Assembly: GCA_934045905.1 (NCBI GenBank)
Contig: OW203765.1
Span: 26,129,151 to 26,193,150, forward strand
Source: Leuctra nigra
Taxonomy: Eukaryota; Arthropoda; Insecta; Plecoptera; Leuctridae
Direction: 5' to 3'
Length of the DNA: 64,000 nt
Both the position numbers and the translations under genes were made by a program. The notes under the pieces were generated by a model. That model was not told the origin of the DNA and made no database searches. It worked only from the letters and a program-made list of their open reading frames with translations. Shown here one piece after another: positions 35,466 through 44,700 of the stretch (its first letter is position 1; the number at the start of each line of letters is the position of its first letter).

Positions 35466-36538
35466 AAACACTCCGTGTAAAAATACCAGCCAAGTCTCTT
35501 TAACTATAAAAAAAAATAGAAGAAATCTAAAAATTCAGCACTGAAAAGGAGTGATATCAAAAAAGGAGCCAAGTCAACGAATTTTCCAAATTTTAATCGT
35601 ACCATTGAAATAAAAATATCAACCCCCGAGAAATACTTAAAAAAAGGACTTGGCGCATCGTTTTTTTAAAGACACTTTTCTATCCTAAAAGTATAGGAAG
35701 AACTCTACAAGTATATTTTCCTGAGTATATCACATTCATTATCGACGAATCATACTACGTTTTAATATAACTAGTACTCTTACCTACTGGCAGTTTTGGT
35801 ATTTTGTCAATATTCAGAGGAAATAAACGGATAAACGAATAACGAATAAACGGAAGCGGCCTAGTCTATTCGTTATTGCCACTATTTCTAGGGTCATATT
35901 AATCAATCATACTTCTCAATATCGTGACTGAGGGAAATAGCGAAAGCGCTCATTACAAGAAGGCCGTCAATGAGATTTGTATAAGTGACTAGTGCACTGA
36001 GCCATGCTGCTCAAATAATTACTGACTAGATTTTTATCTAAAGTAATACGTTATGTAATTTATGAATTTTTTTGGTATAAAATGTTAATTAATAGCAATT
36101 AATTACACGGCGAGAAGGTTCAAAGTATAATGCTGTAGTAGGTATGTTGATGTACCCACAAAACTATAGGTACCTACCAATCACAAACACAACTGTTCTG
36201 TATTTATTGCTTGTAAGACAATTTATTTGAATTTATTTAATTTATTTTATTTATTTTATTTTATTTATTTATTTAATTGAATTTATTTAATTGTTTATTA
36301 TCAAGAGGACACAGCTTGATTTGAGCTCTACAAATATTAATTATTTACGTTTGAAGTACCTGTCTAATCGGGCCGAGACTGATATTACTTTGTTCCTGAG
36401 AGTTTCTTCTTCGATTTGAGTCGTGGATCGTTCTGCTGTGCAAGGAATTGTGAGTGATATCCACTTTTGAAATATAAATGTATTGAGATTTTCTGCTGAA
36501 CATTAGAGTTGAAAGTATAATTTTCACGACCCACGAAG

Positions 36539-38932
36539 ATGTCAAGTAACTGCAAACCAGGAAGCTCATGTCTCCAAACAAGGTCATCAGATTCACCACA
36601 TTTTATTCTCAAGAGCATTGATGAACTTAAGATGTATGAAATTAAAAGTGAACTATTCAATCGGGGAATAAAGGATGTTATGGGTAAAAAATCTGTTCTT
36701 GTGGATCGATTAAAAGACGTGATGAAAACATTGAATCAGGACCCAGAAGTCTTTATGTTCGAGACTAATGACAAAATAGTAGAAGATATTTCTTCTTCGG
36801 CGAGAACTGTTCCCAAAAAGACTGTCAGGCAAAGTTGCTTCTATTGTACTATTGAAGTCCTTGATTCTGACAAGGCACTACTGTGTGATGGATATTGTAA
36901 CAGGTGGGCTCACATTGCGTGCCTTCATTTATCTAATTCGCAATATAATACATTATCCACAATTAAATCAGCTCAGTGGTGGTGTAAACCTTGTACAATA
37001 GAGCACAGAAACAAGAAAATTGATTGTGGAGCATCAGACCAATGGCTGAAGTCAATTAAATCAATGGAAGGGATCTTGAAGGAGTTGATCAACGAACAAA
37101 AGATGACGAAAACAACACTGCATATGTTGTCAAATGAAGTGCAAGAGTTGAGAGAGGGTGTAGTCAGCCTGGCATCTCATATAGGAAGTAAAAGAGAGAA
37201 CAGTCAAATCTCGACCGATTATTCTTCTGAAATCTCTAACTCTTTCTGCGCAGTCAATGAAACCAGCGCTAAAGTCTTGACACTAGATGTAGAAGAACAG
37301 AAGAAAGGTGTTGAAGTTGAAGAGGGTGAAGATCGAGGAGTAGAGCATAAATGTACATTAGATGGAGGACAAATAAACAAGAATGCTATGAATAACTTCT
37401 GCTCTGCAATCAATGAAGTAAGCTTTGAAGTCTCGACAGCAGACGTGGCAGACAGTGGGACGGAGATTGAAGATGGTATCCTTCGCATTACTGACGTAAT
37501 CTCTACTGATACCGCAAGATCACTACGCCAATTACCTGCTAATTCATGTATTAATGTTATCAGAGGCAACTTATTTGATGCCCCAGCAGATTATGCATTC
37601 GCTCATTGTGTTGGGAAGGACTTGGTGATGGGAAGTGGAATTGCTGTTCAATTTAAAAGTAGATTTGGAGGCAGTCAGTTGTTGGCGGCACAAAAGAAGG
37701 ATATCGGAGAAGTAGTGTATCAAGAAGTTGATGGTAGACCCATTTTTCATCTCGTGACGAAAGAAAAATCTTCTGGGAAGCCAACTCTCATTGATTTTGT
37801 AAAAACTATATCAAGCCTAAAATCCATATGCATTGAAAAAGACATTAAAAAATTGGCTTTACCGAAAATTGGTTGTGGAATTGATGGTTTCACCTGGGAC
37901 CTAGTTAAGAGTGTTTTAGAAAATACGTTCAAAGAATCTGACGTTATCATCAAGGTCTATTCTCTGCATGCCGGGCAGAGGTTGAGTACCCAACGAAGTG
38001 TAGCCTGGTCGTCGGACAATTCCAAGACTAGAAATCCAAGAACAACAGCTGTGCTGAACAGACATGCTCAAAAGGTTCAAAATGGCATCCAATCAAAATC
38101 GTATCCACAAAATAATCATACTGATAAGGATTATAATGAGACAGGCAGGGTGTGGACATCAAAGACTAGGAACCAAAGATCAAACGCACTGAACAGACCA
38201 ATGATTCATCTACCAAATAAACCTTTAGTTCAGGATTATGATTTGAGATTTGGCGAATCAGAAAATAAAACACTGCTAAATGATCCGATATCCGTATCCG
38301 TAACCGCAAGTACAGTACCGGCTGAAAGTAATCAAGTACGGATTGAATCCTGTCCTCGCTCGCATGGTACAAGTAACAGAACTATTATAATGCCAACCAT
38401 GCTTCTCTTGGGAGACTCTACTCTTGCCAATGCAAGAGATTTTCATCTGTGGAAGAATGAAGACTCAAGAATATTCCCAGGCATTCGCATTAGTGAACTT
38501 ACAAAACAGCTTCAATTGTCTCAACCAGAAGAACCTATGAAACATGACATTGTCTTTCTCCAAGTAGGTGTTCAAGATGCAAAGCTGGGAATAGATGCAG
38601 CGAATCTTGTTAATGACTTTGCAAATCTGCTACGAGTAGTCAAGGAGACATTTAAGGGAGCTGAAATCTGTGCCAGTGGAGTTCCATTGAGGAAAGATCT
38701 AGGAATTGCGACAGTATGCAGAATGAACTGTATCATAAGGGAGGAAGTTATTCGAAAAGGAGGTTGGTTTGTAGATCCTGGTCAACACATTGGAGCCAGA
38801 GAAATGAAAGCGGACGGGAATAGATTGAACAACTTAGGAGAAAACACTTGGCTGGAAATATTCAAGGATTTTGGTAAAAGCATGATTCGTGTTAAAAACA
38901 ATGCCGATTTCTCGGGAAACTGGTTGCGTTAA
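36539..38932 (+). CDS. LINE ORF1 protein with SAP, PHD, TARG1-like macro and SGNH-like domains
   Basis: 797 aa, intact. Residues about 26-62 look like a SAP nucleic-acid-binding motif (ELKMYEIKSELFNRGI). Residues 100-152 are a PHD-type zinc finger (C100, C103, C116, C120, H125, C128, C149, C152). About 172-215 may form a coiled coil. Residues about 337-476 form a macrodomain of the TARG1/OARD1 type (NVIRGNLFDAPADYAFAHCV, MGSGIAVQFKSRFGG, KIGCGIDGFTWDLV). The lysine and aspartate used by TARG1 for de-ADP-ribosylation appear kept (about K408 and D449). Residues about 619-775 resemble an SGNH hydrolase with LLLGDSTLA (Ser627), but the last block reads DGNRLN, so the usual catalytic histidine is replaced. 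PHD and esterase-like domains are known in ORF1 of CR1-group LINEs; the macrodomain is unexpected. Confidence 0.85.
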   Translation: MSSNCKPGSSCLQTRSSDSPHFILKSIDELKMYEIKSELFNRGIKDVMGKKSVLVDRLKDVMKTLNQDPEVFMFETNDKIVEDISSSARTVPKKTVRQSCFYCTIEVLDSDKALLCDGYCNRWAHIACLHLSNSQYNTLSTIKSAQWWCKPCTIEHRNKKIDCGASDQWLKSIKSMEGILKELINEQKMTKTTLHMLSNEVQELREGVVSLASHIGSKRENSQISTDYSSEISNSFCAVNETSAKVLTLDVEEQKKGVEVEEGEDRGVEHKCTLDGGQINKNAMNNFCSAINEVSFEVSTADVADSGTEIEDGILRITDVISTDTARSLRQLPANSCINVIRGNLFDAPADYAFAHCVGKDLVMGSGIAVQFKSRFGGSQLLAAQKKDIGEVVYQEVDGRPIFHLVTKEKSSGKPTLIDFVKTISSLKSICIEKDIKKLALPKIGCGIDGFTWDLVKSVLENTFKESDVIIKVYSLHAGQRLSTQRSVAWSSDNSKTRNPRTTAVLNRHAQKVQNGIQSKSYPQNNHTDKDYNETGRVWTSKTRNQRSNALNRPMIHLPNKPLVQDYDLRFGESENKTLLNDPISVSVTASTVPAESNQVRIESCPRSHGTSNRTIIMPTMLLLGDSTLANARDFHLWKNEDSRIFPGIRISELTKQLQLSQPEEPMKHDIVFLQVGVQDAKLGIDAANLVNDFANLLRVVKETFKGAEICASGVPLRKDLGIATVCRMNCIIREEVIRKGGWFVDPGQHIGAREMKADGNRLNNLGENTWLEIFKDFGKSMIRVKNNADFSGNWLR

Positions 38933-41865
38933 CTGGTCTTGAAGGAAATGCACAATGGGTTGTGAGGGAAAAGGGCGATGTGATTAATCAGCGAAATGCG
39001 GTACGGCTGTTACTAATCAACTCTAGAAGTATTTTAAAGAAGATTGATAATTTCCGAACCATTGTCGAGACTTATGATCCCGACTTGTTTGTTGTTGTTG
39101 AAACGTGGTTGAGTCAAGATATAAACAACAGCGAAGTATCTCTGGCAAATTACACACTTCATAGAAATGATCGCAACAGACATGGTGGAGGAGTGATGAT
39201 TGGCACCAAGCATGAACTGAAAGGAAAAGTTCTCTGGACTGATGACAATTTTGAAATGATATGCGTCGCAATCAGTACTAGTAAAAGCAAGACGATTAAT
39301 GTCATAGGTACCTACAGAAGTGGCACCGGTGGCATTGAGTTTCTTCAAAGATTGAATGACCATCTGCAGCGACAGGACATCAATCAGAGGACAATAGTGG
39401 CCGGTGACCTCAATTTTCCAGAAATTGAATGGAAACATGGAATTGCTACGAATGTAATTACTAAGCAGGGAGTAGTTTACTCCATCATGAATCAAGGTTA
39501 TGAACAAGTTGTAAAGGAGGGCACAAGGATGATTGATGGGACCAGGAGCAACCTGTTGGATGTGGTGTTGATTAATCCAATAGACAGTCTGCTTAGAAGT
39601 GATGTTGTTGAGGTAGATCTGAGCGATCACAAGGCAGTCATCGTTGAAGTCGAATGTGATATGAATGGCTTGGTTACTGAGGCGGAGACAAAAGCAGTAG
39701 TATGGTGTTACAAGAAAACCAATAGAAGAGGACTTCAAGATGAGTTAAGCTACAATTTCTCTGATTGGGCATCTGTAGACAAGAACGTTGAAGAACTTTG
39801 GGATGGATTCTTGAATATCTGTAAAGCCGCGATGGTACACCACATTCCTCAACTTGTGTTAAAAAAAAATAGTGACCCACAGTACTATAACGAAAAAATC
39901 AAGAAACTCAAAAGAAAGGTTCGAAATCATTACAATAGAGGAAAGTTTAGGGGCGGCTACAAGGAGAAACTTAAACTTCTCACTAAAAGACTTAATCAGG
40001 AAAAGGCTAAGGCAAAGGATAAATTCATGAAAAACATGTTTCGAAAAGATGATGAAGCAGGCGGATGGTCCATGCTGTATAAACATGTACGTCAGCAAAA
40101 GGGTGGAACGGGTGGAAGAGATTTACCAACTTTAGTAGGAACAGATGGCACAGAGTTTTCGACTAATGAAGAGAAGGCAAACGAATTGAACATTTTCTAC
40201 TCCAATGTATTTAATAAAAATCATTGCCATTTGAATGAAGACGTAAATGCGGGAGTTTCAATGGGAGCATATCCATTTTCCATTAGTGTTGCAGGAGTTC
40301 TCGACATTATTCGCAAACTCAAAAATGGAAAAGCCCCCGGCGAGGATGGACTAACAGCTCGCTTCTTCAAATTGGGTGGTTACATTATCTCCAAATACCT
40401 TTTCCACCTGTATACTCAAGTAATAAAAGATGGCGCAATTCCAATTGACTGGAAGAAGGCAATTGTTATTCCAATCTTTAAAGGCGGTGAGAAGTGCCGA
40501 CTGACCAATTACCGACCCATTAGTCTTACGTCCCTTGCGTGCAAAATCCTGGAGAAACTAATTAACCAATACATCTGGCAAATATTAGTTGAAAAGAATT
40601 GGATCATAGAAGCACAACACGGCTTCAGGGCAAATTTCTCGTGTGAGACGCAACTTACTGGCTTCGTACAAGAACTGTCTGATGCACTGGATAGTGGAGA
40701 ACGAGTGGATGCAGTATATTTGGACATGATGAAAGCATTTGATAAGGTTCACCACAAGATACTCATTTCAAAAGTTAAATCAATAGTTCCAAACGATGCA
40801 GTCATTCAAGTACTGGAAGCATTTCTTTTAGGGAGAGAACAAAGGGTCAAAGTTGGAAACACCCTGTCAGACAGTATACAAGTCACTTCCGGAGTACCTC
40901 AAGGTAGCGTTCTAGGCCCATTACTGTTTCTCATTTACATAAATGATCTAGTATCAAATGTACAGTCACCTGTTCGACTCTTCGCTGATGATTTAGTTGT
41001 CTATCGGAAGATTAGTAATGAAGAAGATGAGCAGGATCTTCAACATGACTTGGAAGTGATCAATGAATGGATGATTAAGAATGAAATGAGCTTGAATGTG
41101 AAGAAGTGCGTAGTTGTGAGTTATACGCGAGCCAGAAAAAGTAATCCTGCCAAATATTCCATTGCTGAGCAGACACTGCAAGTGATGAATGGCTACAAAT
41201 ACCTTGGAGTCTGGATTGATGAAACTTTGGAGTGGAAAGACCATATAAGTCTAGTTGCCAGTAAAGCCCTTAAAAACATAAATTTTGTCTATAGAAACTT
41301 GATGGGAGCAAGCATAGCTACGAAAAACATGGCATATAAGACACTCTTGAGACCTCTTCTGGAATATGGAGGTGCCATATGGGACCCTTACCGAGAAAAT
41401 GCAGTTAGGTCACTAGAAAATATTCAAAAAATTGCGGCTAGAAGGGTGACTGGTAGAGTAAAGAAGTGGAAGAAGGAACGGAATGAGAGAGGTGTTTTGA
41501 ATGTTGTTTGGGAAAGTCCCAATGAAATGATGAAGGAATTGGAATGGGAAACTTTAGAAAGCAGAAGGAAGACTGCAAGGTTATGCAATATGTTTAAAAT
41601 GAGAAATGGCAATATTGGATGGTCTGAATGTGCTGGAAAGTTAGAAGAAAAACGTCAAGGAAGAACAACCTCAAGTCACATGATAAAAGAACTTTTTGCA
41701 CGAACCGATTGCGGTAGATTTTCATTTTTGGCCAGAACCGTTCGTGACTGGAACAAATTGCAACACTTTGATATGACTGACATATCTGTAAAAGAGTTTC
41801 GACATATGGTGACATCTAAGAACGAGGAGGACGGTGATGAAGGAAGTGAAGACAACAAGAATTAG
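38896..41865 (+). CDS. LINE ORF2: AP-type endonuclease and reverse transcriptase
   Basis: The frame is open from 38896 and overlaps the end of ORF1 in the -1 frame. Endonuclease motifs are in order: LLLINSRSI, VVVETWLS, IVAGDLNFPEIEW and SDHKAVIVEVE. Reverse transcriptase motifs follow: NGKAPGEDGLT, NYRPISLTSLACKILEKL, AVYLDMMKAFDKVHH, GVPQGSVLGPLLF and the catalytic FADDLVVYR (about 40980). A C-terminal region (LLRPLLEYGGAIWDPY, RRVTGRVKKWKK) resembles CR1/Jockey-group elements. No in-frame ATG precedes the endonuclease; the first one (GGGVMIG) is inside it, so translation likely depends on coupling to ORF1 or a near-cognate start such as GTG at 38962. It nicks target DNA and reverse-transcribes the element. 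Confidence 0.9.
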   Translation, partial: KQCRFLGKLVALTGLEGNAQWVVREKGDVINQRNAVRLLLINSRSILKKIDNFRTIVETYDPDLFVVVETWLSQDINNSEVSLANYTLHRNDRNRHGGGVMIGTKHELKGKVLWTDDNFEMICVAISTSKSKTINVIGTYRSGTGGIEFLQRLNDHLQRQDINQRTIVAGDLNFPEIEWKHGIATNVITKQGVVYSIMNQGYEQVVKEGTRMIDGTRSNLLDVVLINPIDSLLRSDVVEVDLSDHKAVIVEVECDMNGLVTEAETKAVVWCYKKTNRRGLQDELSYNFSDWASVDKNVEELWDGFLNICKAAMVHHIPQLVLKKNSDPQYYNEKIKKLKRKVRNHYNRGKFRGGYKEKLKLLTKRLNQEKAKAKDKFMKNMFRKDDEAGGWSMLYKHVRQQKGGTGGRDLPTLVGTDGTEFSTNEEKANELNIFYSNVFNKNHCHLNEDVNAGVSMGAYPFSISVAGVLDIIRKLKNGKAPGEDGLTARFFKLGGYIISKYLFHLYTQVIKDGAIPIDWKKAIVIPIFKGGEKCRLTNYRPISLTSLACKILEKLINQYIWQILVEKNWIIEAQHGFRANFSCETQLTGFVQELSDALDSGERVDAVYLDMMKAFDKVHHKILISKVKSIVPNDAVIQVLEAFLLGREQRVKVGNTLSDSIQVTSGVPQGSVLGPLLFLIYINDLVSNVQSPVRLFADDLVVYRKISNEEDEQDLQHDLEVINEWMIKNEMSLNVKKCVVVSYTRARKSNPAKYSIAEQTLQVMNGYKYLGVWIDETLEWKDHISLVASKALKNINFVYRNLMGASIATKNMAYKTLLRPLLEYGGAIWDPYRENAVRSLENIQKIAARRVTGRVKKWKKERNERGVLNVVWESPNEMMKELEWETLESRRKTARLCNMFKMRNGNIGWSECAGKLEEKRQGRTTSSHMIKELFARTDCGRFSFLARTVRDWNKLQHFDMTDISVKEFRHMVTSKNEEDGDEGSEDNKN

Positions 41866-42358
41866 AAGGACCTTGAGAGCTGGCTCTATTATTTATTATA
41901 CCATATTATTAATTTTCATTGTACTGTTGTTCCTTACCACCTTGTGGATACCCACTACTTGTAAGATGTGTACAAAATAAATCTAAATCTAATCTAATGC
42001 TATGTTTCTTTGCGTACTTATATTTAAATTTAAAATATTTTACAGAATGTTCAATATTTAATTTGAAAGTTTTGTCCCAATTTTTCTAGGCATTTCTGAA
42101 CTACGTAGTATGTGAGTGGCATAAGCTTAAGAATAGAAAAATGTCTTTAAAAAAACGATGCGCCAAGTCCTTTTTTTAAGTATTTCTCGGGGGTTGATAT
42201 TTTTATTTCAATGGTACGATTAAAATTTGGAAAATTCGTTGACTTGGCTCCTTTTTTTATATCACTCCTTTTCAGTGCTGAATTTTTAGATTTCTTCTAT
42301 TTTTTTTATAGTTAAAGAGACTTGGCTGGTATTTTTACACGGAGTGTTTTTTCTGGGA

Positions 42359-43581
42359 TATCACTTCTTTTGTTAGTTTATTCATACAGCTTGTAGCACA
42401 TGTCCGAGCAGGGACTAATTTCTTTAAAAAAATACGCCTCAACCGATTTGGTTACTATGAAAAGTTGCGTTTGGTATAAGATGAAAATGATTATCCAAGA
42501 AGAATAGCTTAAGTTTCGTTATAATCGATCCAGCCGTTTTCGATACATGACGTCACTTCCGGTTTTGAAATAGCGGCCGAATTCCGGTATAGGTAATAAG
42601 AAAACAATCTAGTTTTATCTAGTTGATACCTTCATGAACGACCATCTGAATTCCTAATCCCTATATTTCCGTAAAATCGGTCATGCCGTTTGTAATATAT
42701 GACGTCACTTCCGGTTTCATTTAGTGGTTCCTGCCGCCATTTCCGGTACCATTAATTTATTTATTCATTTTTCACAATTGATTTTTCAAATAAATAGCAG
42801 AATGAATACGCAGGAGCTAGTTCAGTTGCAATCGGTACAGGCGTTTTAGATATATGACGTCACTTCCGGTTTCAGGAATGGCGGCCGAGAACACTGCTAC
42901 CTTGAATATATAAATTGTATTGTCTATGTTACAATGAAAGTTAATTATGTACGTATTTTAAGTATAATTTGTTGAAATAAGTTAAATATTGCGTATTTAT
43001 GACGTCACTTCCGGTTCAGAAAATAAGAAAATAATTATTTTTTTATTGATACTTCATATAGATGATTGTCTAAATCGAATGGCGCTAATTTCGTTCTAAT
43101 CGGTCCAGACGTTTTTGAGTTATGACGTCACTTCCGGTTTCAAAATGGCGGCTTCCGGTTGGTTTTATAAAAAGGCACCTCAGACGCCAAAAGTGCACAT
43201 GTGGTAAAAATTTCAGGTCGATCGGTTCAGCCGTTTAGGCTGTGGCGGTGATAGCGACGTTTCGTGATATCATCAGAATCATCATCATCTTCAGAATCAG
43301 AAAGTGGTGTAATTTCACTGTTTTCTCGGTCCTCTAGCGCGCAAATGGCATAACCTATTGTTCCCAAATTTGGTATATGTAGTTTGGTGGGCCATAGCTC
43401 GAAATTAAGATATTTCGCAACAATGTGAGATTTACCAATTTTGAGATCCAGTAGGCCGAAAATGCCATGTTGTTGCTTACAGTAAAAGTGTTTGGTCTGC
43501 TCCTCAGTTTATTAGGCATTTACGGTATGTTGAGTGACTGTGAGTGTATAGTACGACTTGGCTGGGTGGAGCGACCGCTCC
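42359..43581 (+). repeat. Tail of foldback copy B with a periodic CRE/ETS/YY1-like motif
   Basis: The string tgacgtcacttccggtt starts at 42548, 42700, 42855, 43000 and 43123, about 123-155 bp apart; at several sites it continues into an atggcggc motif. Between them is a loose phrase (aatcggtccagccgttttcg). TGACGTCA is the CRE/ATF palindrome, ACTTCCGG an ETS/GABP core and AAAATGGCGGC a YY1-like site. The tail ends in gtggagcgaccgctccac. Confidence 0.75.
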
Positions 43582-43832
43582 ACTAGATTCTCAGAAGACA
43601 GAAAATACGTATACACACAGATGTATGGAAGATAGAAAAACAATCGATTAGAGAGATCAAGACATAAATTACAGGATGATTACAAGACATCAACCCTCGG
43701 TTCGACACCACAGTCCAGTACCGCGGCAAATGCAGCGAAAGATGACACTCTACCACTTTCGCTCGCACAAGAACAGACCATCAACCAGTAGAGGGCCACG
43801 AAATCGGGACGATTTCGGCTTGCAAGGAGGAG

Positions 43833-44385
43833 TGTCACGATAACTCGTATTTCTATTACATACCCCACCTTCTAAACCCCTTTATCTTACACCCTAGTTC
43901 ACCCCAATAACCCGCCATCCTTCTAGAACCACCCTTGTGTTCACTCTTATCCCGAATACTTCGTGACCCGCGGTACAATCCTGCGTGGCGGCCTGCCTAC
44001 CACCAGGAAGGACTGTGGCGGCGGCCAGTGCACTCAGATCATGCGATACATCTGATATTGCCTGGTCAGCTATTGAGACGTCGAACCTGGGAGCCCACGA
44101 GGCGATCTTTCGGGGAGTCGGCATCAAGACCTAGCCAGATCGACATCTCTGAGGAACTCCAACATCTTGGGCAGGACCGCAGGGAGGACCGCGGGAAGGA
44201 CCACCGGACAGACCAGATAAGTGAACAGTTTCGCCCCGTAGCTTCACTACACTATTGTAACCCTTTCCGTATTTTATACTTTATTAATAAATTGCTCTTC
44301 GTTTACATGTACTACTTCTATATCCAGCTACAACCCTCCCCCTATTATTATCAAGATCCCAACGAGACCAATTAGTTTCGTGACA
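43833..44385 (+). repeat. 3' LTR of the second LTR element, complete
   Basis: 553 bp from tgtcacgataactcg to attagtttcgtgaca, preceded by a purine tract (43822-43832). The minus-strand 77 aa frame shared by both LTRs is a by-product of the LTR sequence. Confidence 0.8.
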
Positions 44386-44700
44386 ATATCAAAAAATGGG
44401 CCAAGTCAAAACTTTAATTTAAAAATAAAAAAATAATATTTGGGGCATCGTTTTTTTTGGCATTTTGTATATTATATGTATAGATATGTATTTTGATTTC
44501 TGGAATATAGTTATATACACGATGTGCGAAGTATTTTTTGATTTTTAAAATAATGTTTTGACTTGGCCAATTTTTTGATGTCATTTCTTTTCAGAGCTGA
44601 GTTTTTAGTTTTTTTAGTTGGTTTTAGTTAGTTTTTTAGTTGAAGAGACATGGTAGGTATTTTTACACGGAGTGTTTTTTTATGGGGATTGTCTTTACTT

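Larger units (their letters stand above)
36300..41998 (+). mobile_element. CR1-like LINE, two intact ORFs, inside foldback copy B
   Basis: The element has ORF1 (36539-38932), ORF2 (to 41865) and a short 3' end finishing in a small tandem tail (aaatctaaatctaatctaat, to about 41998). Both frames are free of stops, which suggests a recent, possibly active copy. The left boundary is uncertain: a low-complexity ttattta stretch lies at 36230-36290 and no clear target duplication was found. Confidence 0.85.
35466..43581 (+). mobile_element. Foldback element copy B with long tail, interrupted by a LINE
   Basis: Left arm about 35466-35690 and right arm about 42140-42358 are near-perfect inverted copies (aaaaaacactccgtgt / acacggagtgtttttt; caacccccgagaaatactt and its complement; gcgccaagtcc). 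A tail (42359-43581) follows the right arm and ends in gtggagcgaccgctccac plus ctaga. Copies C and D have the same arm-arm-tail order and end at the same base. No transposase is visible. Confidence 0.75.
34769..44385 (+). mobile_element. Second LTR element, internally deleted, carrying nested insertions
   Basis: LTRs begin tgtcacgataactcg; the right one ends tagtttcgtgaca. A 4 bp target duplication ATAT (34765-34768 and 44386-44389) interrupts the gatatcaaaaaa motif of the host foldback element. A purine tract (gcaaggaggag) precedes the 3' LTR. Only about 250 bp of internal sequence (43582-43832) and 300 bp after the left LTR remain; no gag or pol is visible. Foldback copy B, with a LINE inside it, sits between the LTRs. 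Confidence 0.75.
34660..44700 (+). mobile_element. Foldback element copy A, split by a nested LTR element
   Basis: Left arm 34660-34768 (gtgatatccccatataaagc, cactccgtgta, then gccaagtttctttaact and actcagcac) and right arm fragments 44386-44700 (gacttggccaattttttgat, tacacggagtgttttttta, ggggat) belong to the inverted-repeat family seen intact at 46499 and 51601. The body is interrupted at gatat|atatc by the LTR element 34769-44385. This copy lacks the long CRE/ETS-type tail. Confidence 0.7.

Noticed and set aside
36539..38932. ORF1 as a host PHD/macrodomain gene
   Set aside because: It is a single uninterrupted frame directly followed by an endonuclease-reverse transcriptase ORF and a LINE-type 3' tail, inside a transposon nest.
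43894..44127. 77 aa minus-strand frame repeated at 34830-35063 as a conserved gene
   Set aside because: The two copies sit at the same place in the two LTRs of one element; the conservation is that of the LTR.
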